From assembly GCA_020073005.1 (NCBI GenBank), contig JAIQFX010000008.1, forward strand, positions 26,267 through 90,266: 64,000 nucleotides of DNA, in the 5' to 3' direction. The notes beneath the pieces are model-generated. The model saw only the letters and a list, made by a program, of their open reading frames with translations, searched no databases and was not told the origin of the DNA. Below are positions 33,225-42,796 of this stretch, one piece after another (position 1 is the first letter of the stretch; each line of letters begins with the position of its first letter). The position numbers were made by a program, and so were the translations under genes. The DNA is from Terriglobia bacterium. Its GTDB lineage: Bacteria; Acidobacteriota; Vicinamibacteria; Vicinamibacterales; CAVVIG01.

Positions 33225-33269
33225 ATCCGAGGACGAAACCCTAAGTTTAGCACCAGACGCCGAGCGGCT

Positions 33270-35966
33270 TCATCCCGCGCTGACCGTGCGCAGCGCGGCG
33301 ATCAGTCGCTCGGTCTCGAACGCGAGCGCGCGCCAGGCGCCTTCGTGTTGATCGAAGCGCGCCGTGCGCCCGATCTCCTCGAGCGCGCGTGCGGCGTCGA
33401 CGACGCCGGTCGCGTCGAAATTGGCGGCCGCGCCTTTCAGGCCGTGCGCGGCGCGGCGCAGGGATTCGCCGTCGCGCGCCTGCAGCGCCTGACGGATGCG
33501 CTCGAGATGCCGCGGCGCATCGTCGACGAAGAGCCGGCTGATTTCGGCGAGCAGCTCGCGGTCGCCGCCGACGCGCGCGAGCACGTGATCCGAGACGGCT
33601 GGCGCGGCGGGGACGGGCACCGGCGCCGGCGCGCCGCCGGCGAGATGCTCGACCGTCATGCAGAGCTGCCGCGAGTCGAGCGGCTTGGTGAGGTACTCGT
33701 CCATGCCGGCCGCGAGGCAGCGCTCGCGATCGCCCTTCATCGCGTGCGCGGTCATCGCGACGATGGGCACGTGCCTCGATGTGCCGCGCTCGCGTTCCCG
33801 GATCGCGACGGCGGCCTCGAGGCCGCCCATCTCCGGCATCTGCACGTCCATCAGCACGAGGTCGAACGCCTGGCGGCCGAGCGCGGCCAGCGCCTCGCGT
33901 CCGTTGGCCGCGATGGTCACGCGGTGCCCGCGACGCTCGAGGACGCTCGCCGCCAGCCGCTGATTGACGACGTTGTCCTCCGCGAGCAGCACGTGCAGAC
34001 GCCGGTCGGCCAGATCGGCGGGCAGCATCGATGCCGGCAGCGCCGGCCGCGGTCCCCGTTCCGGCGCGAGGGCGCGGCTGATCGCGCCGAGCAAGTCGCG
34101 CTGATCGACCGGCTTCGTGAGGTGATTGACGATCCCCACTTCGGTGCAGCGCGCGCTCTCGCCGTACTGGCCCGACGAGCTCAGCATCATGATCGTCGCG
34201 CCGGCGAGCCTCGGCTCGTCACGGATCCGCCGCGCGACTTCGAAGCCGTCCATCTCCGGCATGTTCGCGTCGAGGAGCACGAGGGCGAACGGATGCCCGC
34301 TCGCGCTCGCCTGCAGCAGCGCGTCGAGCGCGGCCGCGCCGCTGTCCGCCGACGTGGGCCGCATCTTCCACCGGCGCAGCAGATCGTGGAGGACGCGGCG
34401 ATTGACGGCGTTGTCGTCGACGATGAGGACCGGCAGGTCCGTCAGATTCATGGCCGTCGGCTCGGGACGCGCGTCCGAGAGACCGAGGCGCACGGTGAAG
34501 TGAAACGTGCTGCCTTCATGCGGCGCGCTTTCGAGCCAGATGCGCCCGTCCATCAGCTCGACGAGCGATGAGGAGATCGTCAGGCCCAGCCCGGTGCCGC
34601 CGAACCGCCGCGTCGTCGATCCGTCCGCCTGCTTGAACGGCTCGAAGATCTTCTGCTGCTTCTCCAGCGGCACGCCGATGCCGCTGTCGCTGACGAAATA
34701 GTGCAGCACGGTGTCGGTCGCGGAAACCGATTCGACCTCCACCTGCACGAGGATCTGGCCGCGCTCGGTGAACTTGATCGCGTTGCCCACGAGATTGACC
34801 AGCACCTGCCGCAGCCGCCCCGGATCGCCGACGGCGATATTCGGCACGTCGGGCAGCACGTGGCAGACGACCTCGAGTCCTTTCTGTTCCGCGCGCAGCG
34901 CGAGCGGCTTCAGCAGCTCGGCCAGGTGATCGCGGACCGAGAAGGGCGTCTCGTCGAACTCGAGCTTGCGCATCTCGATCTTCGAGAAATCGAGGATGTC
35001 GTTCAGGATGCTCAGCAGCGCGTCGGCCGAGCTCTGGACCATCGTCAGGTACTCGCGCTGCTCGGGCGCCAGCTCGGTGTCGAGCGCGAGCTCCGTCATG
35101 CCGATGATGCCGTTGAGCGGCGTGCGAATCTCGTGGCTCATGTTGGCGAGGAACTCGCTCTTGGCCTGGTTCGCCTCTTCGGCCACGCGCGTCGCGTCCG
35201 CGAGCGCCGCGGTCCGATCGCGCACCTTGCGATCGAGATCCTCGGTGAGCGCCTGCAGCTCGCGATTCAGGTGCTCGCGCTGCACGAGCGCGGTTTCGAG
35301 CTGCTGATAGGACTCGGACAGGCGCGTCTGCATGCCGTTGACGTCTTCGAGCAGCGCCGCGATTTCCGCCGGCGGCTGCGACGTCAGCCGGGCCTCCGCG
35401 GGCCCGCCGTGCGCCGAGATATTGCGGACGATCGTGACGACTTCTTCGAGCGGACGCGTGACGGCGCCAGCGAACCCGCGCGCGCCGAGGACGGCGCCGC
35501 CCAGCGCGAGCAGGATCAGCCCGAGCGTCGCCGCGTAGTAGCCGGTCCATTTCAGGCGCAGCGTCAGCAGCGGCTGTTCCACGAAGACGCGCCACCCGAC
35601 GGGAGGCACGCTCGCGAACGCGACGAGGCGCGCCGACCCGGTGGGATCGGCGCCGCGGCGCTCGTAGCGGAACACGTCCTCCGCGGCGCGCGCGCCGGCC
35701 GTGATGAGCTCGTCCTGCGCCAGATTCTGCAGCGCGGCGTAGCCCGTGCGCCCGCTCGCGTGGATGACGAGGTTGTGCTGGTCGACGACCGTGATCTGCG
35801 CGTCCGGCAGCGTCTTGAAATCCTCGACGAAGTGCTCGAAGCGCGACATGTCGAGCGAGCCGCCCACCACGCCGGCGACGTGGCCGGCCGCGTCGAGGAT
35901 CGGCGCGGCGATCGTGACGATCGGGACGAGCGACAGGCGGCCGAGGATCACGTCGGAGACGACCAC
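33270..35966 (-). CDS. Hybrid histidine kinase, catalytic part (Cache half, HisKA, HATPase, two REC, HPt)
   Basis: 898 codons of a larger, frameshifted gene. It opens inside a periplasmic Cache sensor ([24 protein letters not shown]). A membrane helix near 145-165 leads to a HAMP-like and coiled-coil segment. HisKA has phospho-His in [15 protein letters not shown]. The ATPase has NAIKFT, DSGIGVP and GGTGLGL. REC1 ([12 protein letters not shown]) and REC2 ([12 protein letters not shown]...[13 protein letters not shown]) follow. A C-terminal HPt domain has [12 protein letters not shown]. This is a complete phosphorelay from sensor to HPt. Its natural N-terminus is the next entry, in another frame; the listed ATG is internal and may not be used. 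The likely output partner is the response regulator at 36935. Confidence 0.9.
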   Translation of the reverse strand: MVVSDVILGRLSLVPIVTIAAPILDAAGHVAGVVGGSLDMSRFEHFVEDFKTLPDAQITVVDQHNLVIHASGRTGYAALQNLAQDELITAGARAAEDVFRYERRGADPTGSARLVAFASVPPVGWRVFVEQPLLTLRLKWTGYYAATLGLILLALGGAVLGARGFAGAVTRPLEEVVTIVRNISAHGGPAEARLTSQPPAEIAALLEDVNGMQTRLSESYQQLETALVQREHLNRELQALTEDLDRKVRDRTAALADATRVAEEANQAKSEFLANMSHEIRTPLNGIIGMTELALDTELAPEQREYLTMVQSSADALLSILNDILDFSKIEMRKLEFDETPFSVRDHLAELLKPLALRAEQKGLEVVCHVLPDVPNIAVGDPGRLRQVLVNLVGNAIKFTERGQILVQVEVESVSATDTVLHYFVSDSGIGVPLEKQQKIFEPFKQADGSTTRRFGGTGLGLTISSSLVELMDGRIWLESAPHEGSTFHFTVRLGLSDARPEPTAMNLTDLPVLIVDDNAVNRRVLHDLLRRWKMRPTSADSGAAALDALLQASASGHPFALVLLDANMPEMDGFEVARRIRDEPRLAGATIMMLSSSGQYGESARCTEVGIVNHLTKPVDQRDLLGAISRALAPERGPRPALPASMLPADLADRRLHVLLAEDNVVNQRLAASVLERRGHRVTIAANGREALAALGRQAFDLVLMDVQMPEMGGLEAAVAIRERERGTSRHVPIVAMTAHAMKGDRERCLAAGMDEYLTKPLDSRQLCMTVEHLAGGAPAPVPVPAAPAVSDHVLARVGGDRELLAEISRLFVDDAPRHLERIRQALQARDGESLRRAAHGLKGAAANFDATGVVDAARALEEIGRTARFDQHEGAWRALAFETERLIAALRTVSAG

Positions 35967-36865
35967 GCGGCGCAGCCGCGCGTGTCGATGAAGTACTGGC
36001 GGTCGCTGATCGACGGCGACTCGCGCCGCGGGTAGATCTCGTGCACCGTGCCCGAGAGATCGGCGTCGAAGAGCGTGATGAATCCCGGATAGATCGCGTG
36101 GTACTCATCGAGCAGCCGCTGCCGCGCCGCTGGATCGGCGCGCTCGGCGAAACTCGCGCCGACCGTCCGCACCGCGTGAATGTGATCGCTGAGGTAGTCG
36201 CCGATGTGCTCGCCGAGCGACGTGACGGCTTCGTGCAGCCGCGCGCCGCCGTCGGCCTCCTGCTTGGCCGCGGTGAGCTGCGTGTCGACGGCCGCGAGCA
36301 GCAGCACCGGCAGCGCGGCGACGAGAATGAACGCGTGGAAGGCGAACGTGCGCAGCCGTCGCCGTTCGAACGGCCGGTAGCCGGTGACGAGCTGCTGCGC
36401 CGTCGCGCCGGTCGCGATGAGATCGGCGATGACGACGGCCACCAGGCCGTTGAGCGGCATCTGCAGCGCGATGGGGAGAATCGTCTCGCGCAGCGCGCCG
36501 GCGCCGTACAGGCGCGGCGCGATGACGACGGATCCGGCGATGCCGGCCCACACGAGCGCGCCCGCCAGGAGCGGCGACGTGCCGCGGCGCGCGAACGCGC
36601 CGGCCAGCAGGCCTTCGACCGGCAGCAGCAGGACGAGCGGCACGATCCCGATCGCGGTGCCGCGCACCGCCGTCGCGCCGATCGCGGCCGCCAGCGCGCC
36701 GAACCAGGGTCCGAACAGAATCGCGATCGGCAGCGTCACGATGCGCCCGAGCAGCAGCGGGGCGACGGCGCCGCCGGGCAGCGCGTTGAGCAGATAGCCG
36801 GCGGCTCCGCAGAGCACCGAGAGACCGAGTCGTCGCGCGACGTGCCGGTTCATCTGAGCCGTCAT
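35948..36865 (-). CDS. Hybrid histidine kinase, N-terminal part (membrane MASE-like + first Cache half)
   Basis: This is a 305-aa frame from the ATG at 36865. Eight to nine hydrophobic segments in residues 10-165 form a MASE1-like integral sensor. A further helix at about 172-192 ([19 protein letters not shown]) is followed by a periplasmic Cache segment ending DRQYFIDT. At that point the frame is lost, and the family's expected continuation [11 protein letters not shown] is found one frame over. One missing base near 35970-35990 would explain it. Together with the 898-aa part this makes an approximately 1190-aa hybrid kinase. Real mutation or assembly error cannot be decided here. Confidence 0.8.
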   Translation of the reverse strand: MTAQMNRHVARRLGLSVLCGAAGYLLNALPGGAVAPLLLGRIVTLPIAILFGPWFGALAAAIGATAVRGTAIGIVPLVLLLPVEGLLAGAFARRGTSPLLAGALVWAGIAGSVVIAPRLYGAGALRETILPIALQMPLNGLVAVVIADLIATGATAQQLVTGYRPFERRRLRTFAFHAFILVAALPVLLLAAVDTQLTAAKQEADGGARLHEAVTSLGEHIGDYLSDHIHAVRTVGASFAERADPAARQRLLDEYHAIYPGFITLFDADLSGTVHEIYPRRESPSISDRQYFIDTRGCAAWSSPT

Positions 36866-36934
36866 TGTGCGGCCTTCAGAACGTGAACGCCAAGCGGGAA
36901 GTCGTCACATCGCGAGGGTATACTGCGGCGAGAC

Positions 36935-37558
36935 ATGCACGTCCTGATCGCGGAAGACGATCGCGTCACCGGCGAGATCCTCGCGCGCACGCTCCAGCGC
37001 TGGAATCACGAGACGACGGTCGTCGGCGACGGCGGGAAAGCGTGGGAGTACCTGCGCGCGTCGACGAGCCCCACGCTCGCGATCCTCGACTGGATGATGC
37101 CGGAGATGGACGGCCCCGAGGTCTGCCGCCGCGTGCGGGCCGAGCTGCCGCTCGCGAACATGTACCTCCTGCTCGTGACGGCGCGCGAAGGCCGGAGCGA
37201 CGTGATCGTCGGCCTCGACGCGGGAGCCGACGACTACATCATCAAGCCGTTCGATCCCGAAGAGCTGCGCGCGCGCATCAGCGTCGGCGTGCGCGTGCTC
37301 GGCCTGCAGCAGAAGCTCGCCGAGCGCGTGGCGGAACTCCAGGCCGCGCTGTCGAACGTCAAGCAACTGCACGGACTGCTGCCGATCTGCAGCTACTGCA
37401 AGCGCATCCGCGGCGACGATCAGTACTGGCAGCAGGTCGAGGGCTACATCGCGCAGCATTCCAATGCCGAGTTCAGTCACGGCATCTGTCCGGCGTGCTA
37501 CGCGAAGGTCTCCGCGGAAATCGACGAGATCTCCCGCAGCCGCGGGCAGAATCCCTAG
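36935..37558 (+). CDS. Response regulator with C-terminal CxxC/CxxC zinc-finger-like domain
   Basis: This is a 207-aa protein. The receiver domain (1-125) has the acidic pair EDD at 7-9, phospho-acceptor Asp52 in ILDWMMPEMDG, Thr near 82 and Lys104 in IIKPFDPEEL. A coiled-coil stretch (126-148) follows. The tail has ICSYCKRIRGDDQYW (Cys152, Cys155) and SHGICPACY (Cys185, Cys188), a probable zinc-binding treble. No DNA-binding helix is seen, so output is likely by protein contact. It is divergent from the hybrid kinase genes, with about 70 bp between, and is the natural HPt target by inference. Confidence 0.9.
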   Translation: MHVLIAEDDRVTGEILARTLQRWNHETTVVGDGGKAWEYLRASTSPTLAILDWMMPEMDGPEVCRRVRAELPLANMYLLLVTAREGRSDVIVGLDAGADDYIIKPFDPEELRARISVGVRVLGLQQKLAERVAELQAALSNVKQLHGLLPICSYCKRIRGDDQYWQQVEGYIAQHSNAEFSHGICPACYAKVSAEIDEISRSRGQNP

Positions 37559-38784
37559 GGAACTCGCCAGGGCGAGAATTCCGGCCACGTCTTCAGCGCG
37601 GCTTCGGCCCACGCCGTCGACTGAGTCGTGTGGCAGGTCGTGCACGGATTCGGAATCTTCAGGCGATCGGTCGCCGACGGCGGGATGAAGCGGAACGTGT
37701 GACTGCGCACGTTGACGTCGCCGATCTCCTGCTCGATCTTCGGCATGTGGCACGCCACGCACTCACTGCCGGGTGAATCCGCCTTGTGATGGGTGTGCGC
37801 CTCGAAAGACGCCGTCCGCGGACCGTTGGGCCCGCCCGGCGCGTGACACTGCTGGCAGACGGTCTTGACCGGGCGCTTGAGCAGCGCGTCGTTGGCGGTC
37901 CCGTGCGCATTGTGGCAGTCGGAGCAGCGGATGCCGCGCAGGTACATCCGCGACGTGACGAAGTCGTTGCCCTGCATCCGGTTCTTGTGCGCCGTCCCGT
38001 CGCCGAAGTGGAGGAACGTCGTCGCGCCGAGCTCGGGCGGATCGAGCTTCCAGAAATCGCTGAGGTTCCTGCCGACGTCGAACCCGACGGGCCAGTCGAA
38101 GTAGCGGCCTTCGATCGGATTCTGCAGCGGCTGTCCCTGCGAATGGCACTGGATGCACGTGTCGTTCGCCTGCATCGAGCTCACCTTCGCGGGATTGACG
38201 ATGTTGTCGCGGCTCGGCTGTGCCACGTGCAGGCTGCCGGGACCGTGGCACTTCTCGCAGCCCACGTTCCATTCAGTCACCGACTTCGTCGTCACGTCGT
38301 AGTTGACCGAATGACAGCCGTCGCACGTCGGGCCCGTCGGCCGCTTCATGTTGTCGGCAGGGTAGTGCGGCACCCACCAGTCGGTGCCGTCGGCGACGAA
38401 GTACCGCCGCCATACCTTGTGCGTCGCGTCCCACTGCGCGCCGAGCGGGAAGTAGTCGTCGCCCACTTTCGTGAAATAGCGCTGCTTCCACTTGCCGCCG
38501 TACACGAACGCGATGTCGTCCTTCGTGAACGTCACCAGCGGATCCGGCTTCGAGAGGTCGGGAATGATCGCGTCGGGATGCGTCTTCGGATCGAGGACGA
38601 CGTTCGCCATCCGCGTCTTCGACCAGCCGGCGTAGGTGTCCTTGTGGCAGCTCTGGCACTGGGCCGAGCCGACGTAGCGCGCGCCGGCCTGCGCGGGCGA
38701 CTGCGCGTGCGCCACGTCGAGGGCGAGCACGCACCACGCGGTGAGTCCGAATGCGGCCAGCGCCGACGCGGCGCGCTTCATCAT
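37555..38784 (-). CDS. Secreted octaheme cytochrome c family protein
   Basis: This is 409 aa. The start is set at ATGATGAAG (38784/38781), which has GGGAGG upstream and overlaps the thioredoxin gene's stop; the frame is open farther but is antisense there. A signal peptide (MKRAASALAAFGLTAWCVLALDVAHAQ) precedes eight CxxCH heme motifs: CQSCH, CDGCH, CEKCH, CIQCH, CSDCH, CQQCH, CVACH and CTTCH. The layout resembles the cytochrome c554/multiheme periplasmic group that shuttles electrons or reduces small N or S compounds. No extra catalytic heme motif such as CxxCK is present. It is coupled to the TlpA-like gene, which could keep its CxxC cysteines reduced for heme attachment. Its stop overlaps the response regulator stop by 4 bp. 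Confidence 0.93.
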   Translation of the reverse strand: MMKRAASALAAFGLTAWCVLALDVAHAQSPAQAGARYVGSAQCQSCHKDTYAGWSKTRMANVVLDPKTHPDAIIPDLSKPDPLVTFTKDDIAFVYGGKWKQRYFTKVGDDYFPLGAQWDATHKVWRRYFVADGTDWWVPHYPADNMKRPTGPTCDGCHSVNYDVTTKSVTEWNVGCEKCHGPGSLHVAQPSRDNIVNPAKVSSMQANDTCIQCHSQGQPLQNPIEGRYFDWPVGFDVGRNLSDFWKLDPPELGATTFLHFGDGTAHKNRMQGNDFVTSRMYLRGIRCSDCHNAHGTANDALLKRPVKTVCQQCHAPGGPNGPRTASFEAHTHHKADSPGSECVACHMPKIEQEIGDVNVRSHTFRFIPPSATDRLKIPNPCTTCHTTQSTAWAEAALKTWPEFSPWRVP

Positions 38785-39644
38785 TGCCTCCCGGGCTTGG
38801 CGGATGGACCGGAGTCGCTGGCGGCGATCCGCGCGACGATCTCGCGCGCGAGCGGCAGGCTCACGCCGCACGTCGGATCGTCGACGCGGCACTTGGCGAC
38901 CGTCAGATCGCAGCCGCACGTGCACGACTGCGCGTTGAGCTTCTGCAGCGCTTCGACGCGCTTGGCGGGCGGGAACTTCGCGAGGTCCACGCCGGGAATC
39001 GTCATCACCTGCGCGTCGGCGCCGAGCTTCAACCCCTGCGTCTGATCGACTTCCTCGATCGCCGCGTTCACCGGCAGGCCGGCCAGCGCGCGCGTCTCCT
39101 GCTCGGTCGTCTCCGCGGTCAGCATGCCGACGTGCTTCTGCACGACGCGCGATTCACGGTCGACGATGAACGACGTCGGCAGCGCGCTGACGCCGGGAAA
39201 GCGCTTCTCCAGCTCGGGCGACGTCATGACGATCGGGTAGTTCATCTTGTTCTCGGCCGCGAAGCGCTTCACCGTCCCGGCCGGCTCTTCGTCTTCCGAG
39301 ATGCCGATGATCTGCAGCTGATCGCGGTATTTCTCCTGCAGCGCGATCAGATCCGGAATCTCGGCGCGGCAGGGCGGGCACCACGTCGCCCAGAAGTTGA
39401 TGATGATCACTTTGCCGCGCAGCGCCGCCGGCGAGATGTCGCGTCCGTCGAGATCGCGCGCCGTGAACGCGGCGACCGGCGCCGGGTTGCGGAAGAAGCG
39501 CAGCGTGGGCTTGACGTCGCTCGAGACCGCGGCGCCGGTCTCGGCCGCCGGGCCGGGCGACTGGCGCGCGTAGCGCGAGGCCGCCCACAACAGCAGAAGG
39601 CCTCCGACGAAGATGAGGAGCAGCAGCGGCCGCCGTCCATTCAT
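38781..39644 (-). CDS. TlpA-like thiol-disulfide oxidoreductase with Cys-rich tail
   Basis: This is a 287-aa protein. A membrane anchor or signal (MNGRRPLLLLIFVGGLLLLWA) precedes a thioredoxin fold with WCPPC at 88-92 and the cis-Pro loop ALPTSFIVD. The family maintains reduced cysteines in the periplasm for cytochrome c maturation. An additional C-terminal segment of about 70 residues carries SCTCGC and KCRVDDPTCG, probably a second metal or disulfide module. The stop overlaps the octaheme cytochrome start (ATGA), so the two proteins are translationally coupled, consistent with a maturation role. Confidence 0.92.
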   Translation of the reverse strand: MNGRRPLLLLIFVGGLLLLWAASRYARQSPGPAAETGAAVSSDVKPTLRFFRNPAPVAAFTARDLDGRDISPAALRGKVIIINFWATWCPPCRAEIPDLIALQEKYRDQLQIIGISEDEEPAGTVKRFAAENKMNYPIVMTSPELEKRFPGVSALPTSFIVDRESRVVQKHVGMLTAETTEQETRALAGLPVNAAIEEVDQTQGLKLGADAQVMTIPGVDLAKFPPAKRVEALQKLNAQSCTCGCDLTVAKCRVDDPTCGVSLPLAREIVARIAASDSGPSAKPGRQ

Positions 39645-39673
39645 AAGGGTGAGGACAATAGTAAGCTGAAGCG

Positions 39674-40366
39674 TTGCCGATTCAAACCGTGTTCCTGGAT
39701 GCGGGCGGCGTCCTGGTCCATCCCAATTGGACGCGGGTCAGCGAGACTCTGGTTCGTCACGGCGTCCGCGTCTCGGCCGCGGCGCTGGCGGCGGCGGAGC
39801 CTCGCGCCAAGAAGCGGCTGGACACGGGCGGCACGATTCGCGCGACCAACGATCGGCAGCGCGGCTGGACGTATTTCAACCTCGTGCTGACCGACGCCGG
39901 CATCCCGCTTTCGGACGCGACCGACGCGGCGCTCGCCGAACTGCACGCCTACCACGACCAGTTCAACTTGTGGGAGACGGTGCCGGACGATGTGCGTCCC
40001 GCGCTGGCCGCGCTGCGCGCGGGCGGCTATCGCCTCGTCGTCGTGTCGAACGCGAACGGCACGCTGCATCGCGTGTTCGATCGCCTGGGTCTGACGTCGG
40101 CGCTGGACCTCATCTTCGACTCATACAACGAAGGTGTCGAGAAGCCCGACCCGCGCTTCTTCCGGATTGCGCTCGACCGGGCGGGCGCGGCGCCGGAGAG
40201 CACCGTGCACGTCGGCGATCTCTATCACGTCGACGTCGCCGGCGCGCGCGCGGCGGGAATCACGCCCGTGTTGATCGATTCCGCCAACCTGTACCTCGAC
40301 TGTGATTGTCTGCGGATGCAATCGCTGCGCGAGTTCGCGGACGCGTTGTCCGGCCTCCAAGTTTGA
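39674..40366 (+). CDS. HAD-superfamily hydrolase
   Basis: This is a 230-aa protein from a TTG codon at 39674; no nearer ATG opens the conserved N-terminus. Motif I is FLDAGGVLV, with the nucleophilic Asp kept and the usual second Asp replaced by Gly, as in several HAD subfamily IA branches. Motif II lies in VVVSNANGTL. EKPDPRFFRIAL has the motif III Lys, and HVGDLYHVDVAGARAAG gives the motif IV Asp. A helical cap spans about 20-110. The substrate is unknown. It runs toward the DUF5916 gene with a 33-bp gap. Confidence 0.88.
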   Translation: MPIQTVFLDAGGVLVHPNWTRVSETLVRHGVRVSAAALAAAEPRAKKRLDTGGTIRATNDRQRGWTYFNLVLTDAGIPLSDATDAALAELHAYHDQFNLWETVPDDVRPALAALRAGGYRLVVVSNANGTLHRVFDRLGLTSALDLIFDSYNEGVEKPDPRFFRIALDRAGAAPESTVHVGDLYHVDVAGARAAGITPVLIDSANLYLDCDCLRMQSLREFADALSGLQV

Positions 40367-40414
40367 TACAGTTCGCTCGGTCCAAAATGAATTCCTTAGG
40401 TGGAGGTCCGTCGC

Positions 40415-42745
40415 GTGCTGCTTTCATTCCGCCGCTTGGCTCCCGCGTGCGCGCTCGCGTGCGCCGCTTCCGTCTCGCCCGTTGCCGCCACATCGCTGAT
40501 TGATCCGATCGAGGCCGACGCGGCGCCCGCGCAACTGCGCGCCGTCCGCATTCCCGACGGCGGCACGCCGCCGACGCTCGACGGCCGCGTCGACGAGGCC
40601 GTGTGGCGTACGGTCGAGCCGCACTCGACGTTCACGCAGACCGATCCTATCGAGGGCGCGCCGGCGAGCGAGCGCACCGAAGTGCGCGTCCTCTTCGACA
40701 GGACGACGCTCTACATCGGCGTCATCTGTTTCGATTCGGATCCGTCGAAGATTGTCGTCAGCCAGAATCGCCGCGACGCGGATCTGACCGAGACCGACGC
40801 GATCATTCTGGTCCTCGACACGTTCAACGACAGCCAGAACGCGTTCGTGTTCGGGACCAACGCAATCGGCATCGAGTACGACGGCCAGGTGTCGGGCGAA
40901 GGACAGACGAGCGGGATCCTGGCGCCGCAGTCGGTCACCGGTTCCACGCAGCGCGGCGGCATCAGCTCGTTCAACCCGAACTGGGACGGCGACTGGAAAG
41001 TGAAGGCGTCGATCACGGAACGCGGCTGGGAGGCCGAGTTCGCGATTCCGTTCAAGACGCTGCGGTATCCGACGGGCATGGATCGCACGTGGGGATTCAA
41101 CGTCAAGCGCAACATCCGCCGGAAGAACGAGCAGGTGTACCTCGCGCCCATCCAGCGCGGCTTCGACATCTTCCGGATCTCGGCGGCGGCGAAACTGAGC
41201 GGACTGGATCTCGAGCCGCGCCACGATCTGAAGATCACGCCGTACGTGCTCGGGTCGGTGAACAAGGACTACACGGTCGCCGCCAATCAGGTGACGAGCC
41301 GCGTGAACCCGTTCGACGGCGACCGCAACGTCGGCGTCGACGTGAAGTGGGGTGTGCGGCCGAATCTCACCGCGGACTTCACGGTGAACACGGATTTCGC
41401 GCAGGTCGAGGCGGACGACGAGCAGGTGAATCTGACGCGCTTCGACTTGTTCTTCCCGGAGAAGCGCCCGTTCTTCCTCGAGAACGCGTCGGTCTTTCAG
41501 TTCGGCGCGCCGCAGCAGGTCGACCTGTTCTTCTCGCGGCGAATCGGCCTGTCGGCGACGGGCGCCTCGGGCCTGCCGATCGACATCATCGGCGGCGGCC
41601 GGCTGTCCGGGAAGGTCGGGTCGTACAACATCGGCGCACTCGACCTGCAGACCGATTCGGCGACCGATCCGCAGACGGGCGGGCTGATCACCGAGGCCAA
41701 CAACTTCAGCGTGCTGCGCGTGCAGCATGAAGTCGGGCGGTCCATGGTCGGCGCGATCTTCATCAACCGCCAGGGCACGGGCCAGTACGCCGCGCCGGAC
41801 GACTACAACCGCGCGTACGGCGTGGACGCCAACCTGCAGGTCTCGCGCAACGGCAAGCTGTTCCTCTACGAGGCCGGCACGACGTCGCCCGCCGCGAAAG
41901 GCGGGACGGATCACTCCGAGCGCATCTTCTACAACTACGCCGACAATCTCTGGCAGATCGCGGGCGGGTACTCGCGCGTCGGCGACAACTTCAATCCGGA
42001 AGTCGGGTACCTTCCGCGGCGCGGCTACTGGCGTCCGGAATGGCGCGTCGTCTTCCAGCCGCAGCCCAAGCGCTGGCCGTGGATCCGCCGCATCTCGCCG
42101 CACACGAGCTACAACGCGTACGTCGGCCTGGACGACAACCAGGTGCAGAGCTCGATGGCGCACTTCCATTTCTTCGAGATCGATCCGGCGCAGGGCGGCC
42201 GCTTCGGCACGTTCGTCGATCGCAATTCCGATCGGCCGGTCGCGCCGTTCGTCGTCTTCAACGCCGGCGGGCAGAAGGTCGTGATCCCGCCAGGCAACTA
42301 CGTGTGGTACCAGATCTCGAACGAGTACCTGAGCGATCCGAGCGCCGTGATCTCCACGACGCTGCGCTGGCGCCACGGCGGGTTCTACGACGGGGACTTC
42401 GACGCCTACGAGACGGCGCTCAACTGGCGCGCGGGCCAGCGGTTCCTCGGGTCGGCGGGGTGGACGCGCCAGAACATCGATCTGAAGTACGGCGCGTTCC
42501 ACACCGATCTCGTGCCGATGAAGGTGGGCTACGCATTCACGACGCTGGCGAGCATCCAGGCGCTGGTCCAGTACAACAATCAGTCCGCGCTCGTGACGAC
42601 GAACCTGCGTCTCGCGCTGCTCAACCGCAGCGGCACGGGCCTGTTCGTGGTCTTCAACGATCGCCGCGACACGACGGACTTCAATCCGGCCACCACGCTC
42701 GGCCGATCGTTCATCGTGAAATACACCCGGCTCGTGGATTTCTGA
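40415..42745 (+). CDS. DUF5916-type outer-membrane protein with N-terminal CBM9-like domain
   Basis: This is about 776 aa from the GTG at 40415, which has GGAGG 8 bp upstream and begins a signal peptide (LLSFRRLAPACALACAASVSPVAA). A GTG at 40400 in the same frame is less likely. Residues about 40-230 match the CBM9-like/DUF5916 entry (GGTPPTLDGRVDEAVWRTV, FNDSQNAFVFGTNAIGIEYDG). The rest is a series of alternating beta strands with aromatic belts (NFNPEVGYLPRRGYWRPEWR), i.e. a likely beta-barrel that ends in KYTRLVDF with a terminal aromatic. Such proteins are very common in Acidobacteriota and Bacteroidota, with unproven transport or binding roles. It lies 50 bp upstream of the TPR-thioredoxin. 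Confidence 0.88.
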   Translation: MLLSFRRLAPACALACAASVSPVAATSLIDPIEADAAPAQLRAVRIPDGGTPPTLDGRVDEAVWRTVEPHSTFTQTDPIEGAPASERTEVRVLFDRTTLYIGVICFDSDPSKIVVSQNRRDADLTETDAIILVLDTFNDSQNAFVFGTNAIGIEYDGQVSGEGQTSGILAPQSVTGSTQRGGISSFNPNWDGDWKVKASITERGWEAEFAIPFKTLRYPTGMDRTWGFNVKRNIRRKNEQVYLAPIQRGFDIFRISAAAKLSGLDLEPRHDLKITPYVLGSVNKDYTVAANQVTSRVNPFDGDRNVGVDVKWGVRPNLTADFTVNTDFAQVEADDEQVNLTRFDLFFPEKRPFFLENASVFQFGAPQQVDLFFSRRIGLSATGASGLPIDIIGGGRLSGKVGSYNIGALDLQTDSATDPQTGGLITEANNFSVLRVQHEVGRSMVGAIFINRQGTGQYAAPDDYNRAYGVDANLQVSRNGKLFLYEAGTTSPAAKGGTDHSERIFYNYADNLWQIAGGYSRVGDNFNPEVGYLPRRGYWRPEWRVVFQPQPKRWPWIRRISPHTSYNAYVGLDDNQVQSSMAHFHFFEIDPAQGGRFGTFVDRNSDRPVAPFVVFNAGGQKVVIPPGNYVWYQISNEYLSDPSAVISTTLRWRHGGFYDGDFDAYETALNWRAGQRFLGSAGWTRQNIDLKYGAFHTDLVPMKVGYAFTTLASIQALVQYNNQSALVTTNLRLALLNRSGTGLFVVFNDRRDTTDFNPATTLGRSFIVKYTRLVDF

Positions 42746-42796
42746 TAGCATCCGCGGCCGAAGAACGGCGGGAGCGGCAGGAGGGCGGAGGTGCCG

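Noticed and set aside
42771..42796. Another heptamer array before the TPR-thioredoxin gene
   Set aside because: G-rich purine run looks periodic but fits a Shine-Dalgarno region equally well; too short and degenerate to claim.
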